The position numbers were made by a program, and so were the translations under genes. The notes under the pieces are model-generated. The model worked only from the letters and a program-made list of their open reading frames with translations. It did not search any database and was not told the DNA's origin. Shown piece by piece: positions 16,202-23,762 of a DNA stretch of 27,293 bases; positions within the stretch are counted from its first letter, which is position 1, and each line of letters begins with the position of its first letter. The stretch spans positions 7,183 through 34,475 of the forward strand of contig DDDD01000130.1 of assembly GCA_002335945.1 (NCBI GenBank), written 5' to 3'. Source of the stretch: Porticoccaceae bacterium UBA1989. GTDB taxonomy: Bacteria; Pseudomonadota; Gammaproteobacteria; Pseudomonadales; Porticoccaceae.

Positions 16202-16283
16202 TAAGAAGACAAGGGGAATAATTATAATCGTCCGAACGCTACTGTTGTAACTAGATGTAACAGAGTGTAAAAAAGGGACACTT

Positions 16284-16313
16284 AAAGCCGCTGACACTGT
16301 TAGCGGCTTTTTT
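16284..16313 (+). terminator. Rho-independent terminator after amt
   Basis: A perfect 9-base-pair stem, AAAGCCGCT with AGCGGCTTT, around a 9-base loop, ending in a run of six T. It lies about 80 bases past the amt stop. The opposite strand also ends in TTTAAG after the stem, so it may weakly terminate transcripts from the B12 operon reading towards it. Confidence 0.9.
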
Positions 16314-16405
16314 ATGTCTGGGGCTTTTGTTACGGGAGGAGTGGGAATTGCCTGGGGTACGGGGATTGCATGGGTGTGTGAGTTACAGAGGGTACGGGTA
16401 TAGCT

Positions 16406-16441
16406 TCTAAGGAGCTAGAGCTATCTAAGGAGCGAGGGCTA
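16406..16441. repeat. Tandem duplication of an 18-mer
   Basis: TCTAAGGAGCTAGAGCTA (16406-16423) is followed without a gap by TCTAAGGAGCGAGGGCTA (16424-16441), 16 of 18 identical. The repeat lies in the purine-rich 160-base stretch between the amt terminator and the stop of btuF. I see no gene there; short GGTACGGG direct repeats nearby (about 16356 and 16391) suggest local slippage. Confidence 0.75.
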
Positions 16442-16473
16442 TAGGGAGTTGCTTAGGTTTTAAGTACTGGTAC

Positions 16474-17400
16474 CTAGCTTGCTGTTCTGGCGCGCTGTAA
16501 GAAATCACACATATATTCGGCGCCGTCTAGGATGCGGTTGGAATGTCGCTGCATCAGATCTGGGGGAATAAGGTAGATATTGCCGCTGGTTACTGCAGAG
16601 ATGCCCTGCCAATCTTTCCAGCTATCCCGCCACTGTTCATTGTTCTCACTACTGCCACTGGCAATAATCACCTGGGGATCAGCAGCCATAATGGCTTCGA
16701 TATTAACGTAGGGTACCAGGGGAATGGCTTCACCAAATACGTTAACGCCACCACATAACTCAATAACATCGCTGACCAGATGTTCACCATTGAGAGTAAT
16801 AAATGGATCATTCCATATCTGGTAAAAGGCTCTAACTCTGGGCTGATTACTGTAAGTTTCGCGCAGCCCCTCGAGCCTTTGCGTAAATTCCACGGCCCTT
16901 TGTGCTGCGGTTTCATTATGGCCCGTTAGTCGGCCAAGGCGGCTAAACAGGTTGGGAATTGCATCCATTTTTCTGGTTTCGAGTACAAACAGGGGTAGCC
17001 CTAGCTCTCGAATACGACCAATAATTTGCTCACCATTACCCGACTCCCAAGCCACCACGAGATCTGGTTTAAGGGATAGGATCAGCTCATAGTTAGCCGC
17101 AGCATGGTTATTGACGCGAATAATGTCCTTGGCCTGTTCAGGATAATTACTGTACTCATCTGCACCGACAATCTGTTCACCCGCACCCACATAAAATAGG
17201 ACTTCGGTAAGGTTGGGCGCCAAACTAATTATCCGCTGTGCCGGAGCGGGCAACAGAACTAGGTTGCCCTGATCATCGACAGCAGATACCTCTGCGCTCT
17301 TTTTAGTAAAAGCAGCAGTCTCACCCCCATTAGCAGCCAAAAGCAGGTTGGAAGAAAAGACGCTAGAAAGTAGAAGAGTCAATAATAGAAATCGTGGCAT
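16474..17400 (-). CDS. btuF: Periplasmic cobalamin-binding protein BtuF
   Basis: A 308-residue class III solute-binding protein with a Sec signal peptide (about residues 1-22, LLLAANG). Mature features follow E. coli BtuF: IISLAPNLTEVLFYVGAGEQIVG (residues here 57-79, quoted in two family blocks), EYSNYPEQAKDI, LKPDLVVAWESGNGEQ and IELCGGVNVFGEAIPLVPYV. Such proteins capture vitamin B12 in the periplasm and dock onto BtuC through surface glutamates; E82 (ADEYSNYP) and the E of FGEAIP are candidates by position. The start codon shares a base with the btuD stop (TAATG), so translation is coupled. It is the last gene of the B12 operon. A second BtuF-like protein is encoded in the same operon but lacks a signal peptide. 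Confidence 0.9.
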   Translation of the reverse strand: MPRFLLLTLLLSSVFSSNLLLAANGGETAAFTKKSAEVSAVDDQGNLVLLPAPAQRIISLAPNLTEVLFYVGAGEQIVGADEYSNYPEQAKDIIRVNNHAAANYELILSLKPDLVVAWESGNGEQIIGRIRELGLPLFVLETRKMDAIPNLFSRLGRLTGHNETAAQRAVEFTQRLEGLRETYSNQPRVRAFYQIWNDPFITLNGEHLVSDVIELCGGVNVFGEAIPLVPYVNIEAIMAADPQVIIASGSSENNEQWRDSWKDWQGISAVTSGNIYLIPPDLMQRHSNRILDGAEYMCDFLQRARTAS

Positions 17401-18173
17401 TAGGTTATTACCAGTGGCTTTTGAGTGACCGGATGCTTGGCAATAATCGACTTCACGCCAAAGACCTGACTGATTAACGCTTCAGTTAATACCTCTTCTG
17501 GCGAACCTTGGGCAGAAATGGTGCCACTATCAAAGACCACCAGATTATCCGCACAACGAGCGGCCAAATTTAAATCATGGAGCACCATAACAACGCCGGT
17601 ACCCTGCTCTGCCAAACCACGGACAATTTCCAGCGTGAGTTTTTGGTGAGATAGATCAAAGGCGGACGTAGGCTCATCCAGTACTAAAAACTGATCGCCA
17701 AGCTGGGTGGGTTCCCAGATTTGCGCCAACACTCGGGCCAGCTGTACCCGCTGTTTTTCACCCCCAGACATCTGGGTGTAAAAGCGTTTCTGCAGGTAAT
17801 TGGCATCCACTGCTTTTAGCGCGTCCGCAACAATAAGCTCATCTTTAAGGATGCCTGTCTGGTGAGGAATACGCCCCAGCGCGACGACTTCATCGGCAGT
17901 AAAGGGAAAATTTAATACAGTATGCTGAGGTAATACCGCAAGCATCTTAGCTTTTTGCTCCAGCGCCCAAGTATGTAGAGGCTGATGATTAAGACTGACT
18001 TGCCCAGTGGTCGCTATCATCTCACCGGTTAATACTTTTAATAGGCTGGATTTACCGGCGCCATTAGGGCCAACAATGGCCGTTACCGTTCCCGGCTCGA
18101 CGCGCATACTGACATCCCGCAGCAGGTTAAAGCCGGAGATATGTAGAGAGATATTTTCTGCCATCAGTGCCAC
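17400..18173 (-). CDS. btuD: Vitamin B12 ABC importer ATPase (BtuD role; HmuV-like sequence)
   Basis: A 257-residue ABC ATPase of the FecE/HmuV/BtuD class. Walker A GPNGAGKSS (residues 35-43), Q-loop LPQHTVLNFPF, signature MSGGEKQR (135-142), Walker B FLVLDEPTSAFD and switch histidine in VLHDLNLAARCAD. The sequence style, with NFPFTADEVVALGR and QLARVLAQIW, is that of hemin importers (HmuV), but position between btuC and btuF under a cobalamin riboswitch argues for B12. The start is taken as GTG at 18173 because AGGGAG lies eight bases upstream; the ATG three codons on (18164) is too far from it. It starts three bases after the btuC stop and overlaps btuF. Confidence 0.88.
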   Translation of the reverse strand: MALMAENISLHISGFNLLRDVSMRVEPGTVTAIVGPNGAGKSSLLKVLTGEMIATTGQVSLNHQPLHTWALEQKAKMLAVLPQHTVLNFPFTADEVVALGRIPHQTGILKDELIVADALKAVDANYLQKRFYTQMSGGEKQRVQLARVLAQIWEPTQLGDQFLVLDEPTSAFDLSHQKLTLEIVRGLAEQGTGVVMVLHDLNLAARCADNLVVFDSGTISAQGSPEEVLTEALISQVFGVKSIIAKHPVTQKPLVIT

Positions 18174-18175
18174 GG

Positions 18176-19231
18176 CTAAATCTCCCTGCGCCGCTGAATA
18201 AGTAGCGCTACAAAGAATGGCGCGCCCAATAGTGCCGTCAAAATACCCGTGGGCAACTCTGTAGGGGCTACAACAACACGGGCTAGACTATCGGCAATAA
18301 TTAACAGGATGGCGCCCGCTAGAGCTGAACCGGGTAACAACCAGCGGTGATCTGGGCCAATCAATAACCGGATAGCATGGGGAACAACTAGGCCAACAAA
18401 TCCAATCATGCCCGCCATTGCCACTGAGGTACCAATGCCTAGGGCCGTTAAAACAATGAGCCGGCGCTTTACGCGCTGCACATCAATACCCAGATGGCGC
18501 GCTTCGGACTCGCCCAATAACAGGGCATTGAGCGCGCGACTATCCCGTGGAAATAGACCCACTAGTAACGCAGCAACGACGGCAACCATGGCAACCCGCG
18601 ACCAGTTAGCGGTACTTAAATTACCCATCTGCCACAGGCTTATCTGGCGTAACATATCATTGTCGGCAAAATAACTAAGCAAGCTGTTTAGCGCACCAGC
18701 AATAGCACCAATGGCAATACCCGCCAGTAACATGGTGGTCACTGAGGTGCCAATCTCTGAGGTAGCCAATCGATACACTAAGATAGTCGCGATAAACCCG
18801 CCGGCAAATGCGCCCGCAGCCACAGCCGACAAGCCCAGTGCTGAACCACTTTGAATCCAACCACCCGCCATCACAATAACGATACTGGCACCCACCGAGG
18901 CTCCACCGGATACACCGATGAGAGACGGGTCTGCGAGAGGATTTCTAAACAGCCCCTGCATCACCGCACCACTAATCGCCAGAATGACCCCAAGACATAG
19001 CGCTAATAAAATTCGCGGTAAACGAATATCAAACAGGATGGTATGAATCTGGCTGCTGGAGCTGAAATTGGAACTGGAACTGGAGCTGCCACTGGAAAAC
19101 AGCCCAATGATTGCCTGCCAAATATCGACAATTGAAATATTAACGGTGCCTGTGCCCAGAGCAAACATCACTACCAGTGGCAGCAATAAAACCAGCAGGC
19201 TAATAACAAGTGGCGCCGAAAGTCGTCGCAA
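18176..19231 (-). CDS. btuC: Vitamin B12 ABC importer permease (BtuC role; FecCD family)
   Basis: A 351-residue FecCD-family permease with about ten helices. Family motifs are clear: FDIRLPRILLALCLGVILA, the GAVMQGLFRNPLADPSLIGVS coupling region (about residues 97-117, quoted in parts), GFVGLVVPHAIRLLIGPDHR and LPTGILTALLGAPFFVAL. It imports cobalamin with BtuD and BtuF by context; sequence alone does not exclude hemin. The only start that keeps helix 1 is a TTG directly after the TAA of btuR, in the same frame. A later ATG (M22, 19168) would cut helix 1. The first periplasmic loop holds a Ser-rich tract, GLFSSGSSSSSSNFSSSS, not typical of the family. Confidence 0.9.
   Translation of the reverse strand: MRRLSAPLVISLLVLLLPLVVMFALGTGTVNISIVDIWQAIIGLFSSGSSSSSSNFSSSSQIHTILFDIRLPRILLALCLGVILAISGAVMQGLFRNPLADPSLIGVSGGASVGASIVIVMAGGWIQSGSALGLSAVAAGAFAGGFIATILVYRLATSEIGTSVTTMLLAGIAIGAIAGALNSLLSYFADNDMLRQISLWQMGNLSTANWSRVAMVAVVAALLVGLFPRDSRALNALLLGESEARHLGIDVQRVKRRLIVLTALGIGTSVAMAGMIGFVGLVVPHAIRLLIGPDHRWLLPGSALAGAILLIIADSLARVVVAPTELPTGILTALLGAPFFVALLIQRRREI
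19051..19098. repeat. Hexamer-rich serine repeat inside btuC
   Basis: On the minus strand the codons read as a degenerate array of TCC AGT and TCC AGC units, encoding about twelve serines in a 16-residue stretch of the first periplasmic loop of the permease. The array keeps frame because its unit is six bases. Confidence 0.75.
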
Positions 19232-19846
19232 TTAAAAGTCCACGCCCTTGCGAGCCATCACACCAGAATTATAGGCATGTTTAACATCTTTGATTTCAGA
19301 CACTGTGTCAGCCCAGTCTGCGAGTGCTGAACCGCCACCACGACCAGTAACCACGACAGATTGATTTTCTGGGCGGTTTTGCAATGCCTTTAAAACCATT
19401 TCCTCATCAAGATATTTAAAGCTCAGCATATAAGTCAACTCATCCAACACCACGAGATGATAACTATCATCTGCCAGCATTTTCTCAGCAATGGCCCAGC
19501 TTGTTTTTGCTGCGGCAATATCACCAGAGCGATCCTGGGTATCCCAGGTAAAACCCGTGCCCATCTGATGGAAGGTGACCTGAGGACATTTGTCCCGCAC
19601 ATAAAGCTCTTCACCCGATAACTGTTGGCCTTTAATAAACTGGACGACGCCCACATTATAGTCATAACCCAGTGCTCGCATCACCATACCAAACGCAGAG
19701 CTCGACTTACCTTTACCATTGCCGGTCAGCAATATGCCTACGCCGCGCTCAGTGCTTGCCGCGGCAATGGAGGCATCGACATTGTCTTTGAGCTTTTCCA
19801 TCTTCTTCTGATGGGACTGCTGTTTTTTATCCTGTTCTTCACTCAT
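19232..19846 (-). CDS. btuR: Cob(I)yrinic acid a,c-diamide / cobalamin adenosyltransferase
   Basis: A 204-residue CobA/CobO/BtuR-type ATP:corrinoid adenosyltransferase (E. coli BtuR has 196). It shows the P-loop TGNGKGKSSSAFG (about residues 41-53), VGVVQFIKG, the MGTGFTWDTQDR motif, LVVLDELTYML and the C-terminal KHAYNSGVMARKGVDF. It transfers the adenosyl group of ATP to Co(I) corrinoids, producing the coenzyme form of imported cobalamin. The Lys-rich N terminus (MSEEQDKKQQSHQKKMEKLK) is typical. The ORF is open to 19942, inside the upstream gene, but the ATG at 19846 gives the family start and has an AGAGAAAG sequence upstream. It is followed immediately, in frame, by btuC. Confidence 0.95.
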   Translation of the reverse strand: MSEEQDKKQQSHQKKMEKLKDNVDASIAAASTERGVGILLTGNGKGKSSSAFGMVMRALGYDYNVGVVQFIKGQQLSGEELYVRDKCPQVTFHQMGTGFTWDTQDRSGDIAAAKTSWAIAEKMLADDSYHLVVLDELTYMLSFKYLDEEMVLKALQNRPENQSVVVTGRGGGSALADWADTVSEIKDVKHAYNSGVMARKGVDF

Positions 19847-19877
19847 AAGAATTCTTTCTCTTTTAGTTTTCTTGTAG

Positions 19878-20789
19878 CTAGTTTTGTTTAAACGCCGCGT
19901 CCATTCCTTCTGGCAACGGGTGAATATCTGGGTGCAGTGCATTGGCCATAATTTCTAGGGCATCAACTAGGCGTGGTCCGGGTCGGCTAAAGTAAGCGTT
20001 GCCATCCACGAGATACACCTGGGTTCCTGTGCGCCGATGCAATTCGACAAAGCCCTCTGTCTTTAAGAACGCCTCTACATCTTGCAGGGAACGCTCAACA
20101 TTAAACCCGCACAGGGCGATAAAAATAATATCGGGCGCTGCATCAACTAGTTCATGCCATTCACGGCGCTGAGATGGCTGACGCTTGTCGCCAAATACCG
20201 GAATGCCGCCAGCCAAAGCAATAATCTCAGGGGTCCAGTGACCGCCATCAAAAAGTGGCTCCAGCCAATCGAGAAGTGCTACTCGAGGTTTGTCAGTAAG
20301 GGGGGTTGAACGCTCAGCAACTGTATCAATTCTACTCTGCAGCTCTGCCCTGTAACGCTGCCCCTGCTCTACACATTGTGCGGCTGCAGCCAGGAGGGTG
20401 ACGGTTTCTAGAACATCATCCAAACAGATCGGCTCTAAGTTAATCACCTGAGGGTCACCAGGCAGACTGCCGATGGCTTTTGCTACATCATTGCCAGAGA
20501 CCGCACAGACATCACAAAGGGCCTGAGTCACGATAAGATCCGGCTGCAACTCAACCAAGGGCTCCATCACCAAGTCATAGAGCGCTTCATCATTTTTTAA
20601 CTGATCGGTTACCAGGCGGTCGATTTCACTACTACTTAGACCTTCAGGAATTCGTGAGCTTGTGAGTATGGGCAAGCCCACGACCGACACTGGATAATCG
20701 CATTCGTGGGACACCCCCACTAACTGATCACGCAGGCCTAAGCCGCAAACCAATTCGGTGGCGCTGGGTAATAACGAGACTATCTTCAT
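19878..20789 (-). CDS. BtuF-like cobalamin-binding protein without signal peptide
   Basis: A 303-residue protein with the BtuF/class III binding-protein fold, starting directly with MKIVSLLPSATELVCGLGL. This is already the first strand of the mature domain, so no signal peptide or lipobox exists and it should stay in the cytoplasm. Motifs include GVSHECDYP (about 25-33), LQPDLIVTQALCDVCAVSG with a Cys-x2-Cys (about 80-98), DWLEPLFDGGHWTPEIIALAGG and FSRPGPRLVDALE. Related leaderless proteins annotated as cobalamin-binding occur in many proteobacteria. Its job may be to hold or pass on corrinoid inside the cell, perhaps to BtuR encoded next; this is inference. The start overlaps the DUF71 stop as ATGA. 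No upstream extension that could encode a signal exists in this frame without displacing the DUF71 gene. Confidence 0.85.
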   Translation of the reverse strand: MKIVSLLPSATELVCGLGLRDQLVGVSHECDYPVSVVGLPILTSSRIPEGLSSSEIDRLVTDQLKNDEALYDLVMEPLVELQPDLIVTQALCDVCAVSGNDVAKAIGSLPGDPQVINLEPICLDDVLETVTLLAAAAQCVEQGQRYRAELQSRIDTVAERSTPLTDKPRVALLDWLEPLFDGGHWTPEIIALAGGIPVFGDKRQPSQRREWHELVDAAPDIIFIALCGFNVERSLQDVEAFLKTEGFVELHRRTGTQVYLVDGNAYFSRPGPRLVDALEIMANALHPDIHPLPEGMDAAFKQN

Positions 20790-21484
20790 TCTGAATCCTC
20801 TAGCAGTAAATCAGCATAGACAAAACCATCACGTTTGACTACTTCGCCAGCGATCACTGAGATTGGATGTTTAAACATGGGGCCATCCCAGGCAAAGGTA
20901 TGAAACTCACCATTTTCACCGCAGGGATCTACAGACTCGGGAAGTGCCTGCAATAATTCATTACAGAACTGGCTACCGGCCAAATGCTCCGGCATAACGC
21001 GAGGATCGAGACAGGTAATAGCCGCTTTTAGGCCGCCACCAATCATCTGCTGGGCTAACTGGTCGGTGGGGATTTGCCAGAGGGGAAACACTAATTCCAA
21101 ACCTGTATCGGCCATCTGGGTTTCACGGTAACGGCGAATATCTTCTAAATAGAGATCCCCAAAAGCCACAGCATCCATCTTTAGTTGAGCTCGGGCGTCA
21201 TCTAGGGCCTGACCCATAATAGTTTCGTACTGTTCGTTACTGCAGGGCCAGGGTAGAGGGATTTCAATTAGGGGCAACTCTGCCGCCTCTGCTTGCAAAC
21301 GCAATAACTGCTGGCGGACACCATGGATGGCAGAGCGATTAAACTGACTATTAAAGGTGGTGAGTAATCCCACCACCTCAACAGCTGGGTCTTTGTGCAG
21401 CTGATATAAAGCCCAAGCCGAGTCTTTTCCACTGCTCCATGAGAGCAGTACTCGTTTGATTGCCTTATCAGCTGACTGGTTCAT
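20786..21484 (-). CDS. DUF71/COG2102 ATP pyrophosphatase (diphthine-ammonia ligase family, B12 subgroup)
   Basis: A 232-residue N-type ATP pyrophosphatase. The PP-loop is VLLSWSSGKDSAWALYQL with S17-S18-G19-K20-D21-S22, followed by VVGLLTTFN, IHGVR, the VAFGDLYLEDIRRYRE segment (about 106-121), FPLWQIPTDQLAQ and the C-terminal GENGEFHTFAWDGPMF motif of COG2102. In eukaryotes and archaea the family makes diphthamide. Bacteria lack diphthamide, and a published comparative-genomics study of DUF71/COG2102 proposed a role in B12 salvage for a bacterial subgroup clustered with B12 transport genes. Its place here, second in a riboswitch-controlled B12 operon, fits that subgroup. The reaction is unknown; amidation of a corrinoid carboxylate is a reasonable guess. 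The ATG follows AAAGG and is 11 bases from the btuB stop. Confidence 0.88.
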   Translation of the reverse strand: MNQSADKAIKRVLLSWSSGKDSAWALYQLHKDPAVEVVGLLTTFNSQFNRSAIHGVRQQLLRLQAEAAELPLIEIPLPWPCSNEQYETIMGQALDDARAQLKMDAVAFGDLYLEDIRRYRETQMADTGLELVFPLWQIPTDQLAQQMIGGGLKAAITCLDPRVMPEHLAGSQFCNELLQALPESVDPCGENGEFHTFAWDGPMFKHPISVIAGEVVKRDGFVYADLLLEDSE

Positions 21485-21495
21485 AACTGCGACCT

Positions 21496-23391
21496 TTAGA
21501 GGCTAAACCGCACACCTAGGCTGGCACCAAAACCTAAGGTCTGGTAACCGAATACTTCTTCGTAATCATCATCCAATAGGTTATCCAAACGCAGGTAAAT
21601 ATCTAACTTTTCAGTAGCCCTATAGTTAGCATTCACATTCAACAGCAAGTAGTCATCCAGAGTTACTGTTTGTGAAGGCTGCGGCCAAGGCGGAAAGAAA
21701 ACATCGGTCTGGCTACCGTTGTACTGAGCATTGGTGTTGATCTGCAGGCTGTCCATAACCTGCCATGCCAGATTCAAACTGCCAGTATGGTTTGCACGAC
21801 GGACTTCATCGATATATCCGCCAGCACCATCAGACTCTACAGAATCGGTGTAGGTGTAAGACGCATTCATAGAAAGGTTATCCGCTAGATCCGCAGAGGC
21901 ACTTAGCTCTAGGCCTTGACGCTGACTCAGACCGTCTTTGTTAGCGGAGGTATATCCCGAAGTAACAGGGTCATACACAAAACCATTAATTTCATTCTCC
22001 AATTCTGAGTCAAACAACGTGGCTGACAGGCTTACCGCGCCCAGCTGCTGATCAATACCCAGCTCCCAGCTAGTAGACTCTTCAGGCTCTAGATTGGGGT
22101 TGCCGATAAAGTTGGTATAGAAACCGAAGCGTTCTGAGAAGGTTGGATTTTTAACTGCGGTGCCATAGGCGCTGCGTAAACGCGCGCTGTCATTTAGCTG
22201 GTAGACCGCTTCCACTCTATAGGTGTTAGCGCTATCAAATTCCGAGTTATCATCGTGACGACCGCTAACCGCGAAGGTTAAGTCATCAGAAATATCAGTG
22301 CGGTATTCAACAGCAAAGCTATCGGTATTACGCTCACGATCCTGATTGGGATCCGAGCCCCAGGCGATCGGGCCACGCTGTTCGAAATCTTCTTCTTCAC
22401 GCTCGGCCAATATTGACAGGCGTTGATTAGATCCATCCCAAAACATCGAACCAATATACTGGTACTGATCTTTAGTTGATGCCGTTGCATTGCCCAACAC
22501 ATTATCCGCAAAGGCTTCGTTGTCATTGTTCGACTGCGCAATCACCAGCTTATGCTGCCAGAGACCATTGGCAGAAACATAGTCAGCGGTAAGACCTATG
22601 GTGCTATTACGAAATTCAGATACTCTATTCTGGTCTTCTACAAAACCATCATAGTCGCCATCAGAATCAAACTCATTCATACCATCTGCCTGACGAGCGG
22701 CAAAAGAAAGTTTTAACTCGTCGTTAACTTTGAGTCCGGCTTTTAGATTGATGCTGGTGTTTTTATAGCCATCTTTTTCATCACCAGTGCGCGAAATGTT
22801 GTCGCCATCAGTTTCTACATGGCTAAGGCCCAGACGTACATCAAAGTCGCCCTGCTTGTGACCAAGACTAAAACCACTGCGTTGAGTCGAAAAGCTGCCC
22901 GCTTCAGTAAACGCTTTGGCGCTAAAGGGTTGGTCGGCACTGCGAGTTACAATATTAACCACACCGGCCATCGCATCACTTCCACGCATTGAGCTCTGCG
23001 GCCCACGAATGACTTCGATACGCTCAATATCATCGGCAGATAATGTGCCCCAGTTAACCTCATCACTCTGAGAGGGGTCATTCGCTTCCACACCATCGAT
23101 CAATACCAGCAGATGATTGGCCTCTGCACCACGAGCACGGATCTGTGTGGCAGAGCCCTGCACGCCACTGCGACTAACGGCTAAGCCGGGCACATCGCGC
23201 AATAGGTCGCTAACGCTTAGAGCGGCACGATTTTTTAACTGGGTTCCATCAATGACGGTAATCGCATTCGCGGAGCGGGTTGCTGCAATGGGGATTAATG
23301 AAGCGCTAACCAGCACTTCTTGAATGTTGGTATCAGCCACAGCTGTAGTGGACAACAATGCTGCTGCCGCAATAATAGATAGGTTTTTCAT
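21496..23391 (-). CDS. btuB: TonB-dependent vitamin B12 receptor BtuB
   Basis: A 631-residue outer-membrane TonB-dependent receptor. It has a signal peptide (MKNLSIIAAAALLSTTAVA, cleavage before D), a TonB-box region NIQEVLVSAS, the plug domain (about residues 35-150) with DLLRDVPGLAVSRSG, LVLIDGVEANDPSQ and IERIEVIRGPQSSMRGSDA, then a 22-strand barrel ending GFGASLGVRFSL. Length and the Asp-rich loop FDSDGDYDGFVED, reminiscent of the calcium-binding aspartates of E. coli BtuB, support a B12 receptor. The cobalamin riboswitch directly upstream makes the substrate nearly certain. The final residue is Leu, not the aromatic usual for barrel insertion. The ATG follows AGAGGAAATC. First gene of the operon. 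Confidence 0.95.
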   Translation of the reverse strand: MKNLSIIAAAALLSTTAVADTNIQEVLVSASLIPIAATRSANAITVIDGTQLKNRAALSVSDLLRDVPGLAVSRSGVQGSATQIRARGAEANHLLVLIDGVEANDPSQSDEVNWGTLSADDIERIEVIRGPQSSMRGSDAMAGVVNIVTRSADQPFSAKAFTEAGSFSTQRSGFSLGHKQGDFDVRLGLSHVETDGDNISRTGDEKDGYKNTSINLKAGLKVNDELKLSFAARQADGMNEFDSDGDYDGFVEDQNRVSEFRNSTIGLTADYVSANGLWQHKLVIAQSNNDNEAFADNVLGNATASTKDQYQYIGSMFWDGSNQRLSILAEREEEDFEQRGPIAWGSDPNQDRERNTDSFAVEYRTDISDDLTFAVSGRHDDNSEFDSANTYRVEAVYQLNDSARLRSAYGTAVKNPTFSERFGFYTNFIGNPNLEPEESTSWELGIDQQLGAVSLSATLFDSELENEINGFVYDPVTSGYTSANKDGLSQRQGLELSASADLADNLSMNASYTYTDSVESDGAGGYIDEVRRANHTGSLNLAWQVMDSLQINTNAQYNGSQTDVFFPPWPQPSQTVTLDDYLLLNVNANYRATEKLDIYLRLDNLLDDDYEEVFGYQTLGFGASLGVRFSL

Positions 23392-23403
23392 GATTTCCTC
23401 TAA

Positions 23404-23419
23404 CGCTCACACCCGAGCG
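23404..23419 (-). promoter_or_regulatory. Small hairpin just upstream of the btuB ribosome-binding site
   Basis: In the transcript CGCTC-GGGTGT-GAGCG forms a perfect five-pair stem, ending only a few bases before AGAGGAA. It could be part of the expression platform that controls access to the btuB start. Confidence 0.35.
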
Positions 23420-23504
23420 GATATAAAATAAAACGGGGGCGTACAGGCAGAGGGACAGAAACTGTCAATCAGCACAAGACCGCACCCCGCGGTTTGTCTG
23501 CATA

Positions 23505-23708
23505 GCGATAGGCCGGTCTCCGGACTCATAAGTGAGTTGCCTGTTAGGGCCTCTCTGTTTAGCTACCTTCCCATGCCAAAAATCGCACAGTGGTATAACA
23601 GCCAAACATTCTTATTTACCGTTGCGGGGGCAGTGTCGGGATGGCTAGCAGTCCAAGTATTAAATAACTCAGGCTGTGCGCACCGACTTCCCATTTCACT
23701 CTTATCCA
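23505..23708 (-). ncRNA. Cobalamin riboswitch (AdoCbl type) controlling the btuB operon
   Basis: Read on the minus strand, the leader contains the conserved cobalamin riboswitch blocks in the right order. These are GGGAAGTCGGTGCG with the following AGCCTGAG, CTGCCCCCGCAACGGTAA, GGCATGGGAAGGTAGC, and the B12 box GAGTCCGGAGACCGGCC (23511-23527). GATA near 23703-23706 can pair with TATC at 23507-23510 to close the outer helix. It senses adenosylcobalamin and turns off downstream expression. The leader continues about 115 bases to the btuB ATG. A hairpin of AACCGC with GCGGTCTT (about 23478-23502) follows the aptamer but has no T-run, so control is more likely translational or Rho-dependent. This and the promoter fill the 478-base gap 23392-23869. 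Confidence 0.96.
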
Positions 23709-23762
23709 GTTAGAAACAACATTAACCAGACGCGAGAACCTATTGCCGAAGCAAGAGGGGGC

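Noticed and set aside
17400..19231. Assignment of the importer as a hemin (HmuUV) system
   Set aside because: The sequence style fits, but the riboswitch, btuB, btuR and a BtuF-like partner in the same operon outweigh it; kept as an open question in the findings.
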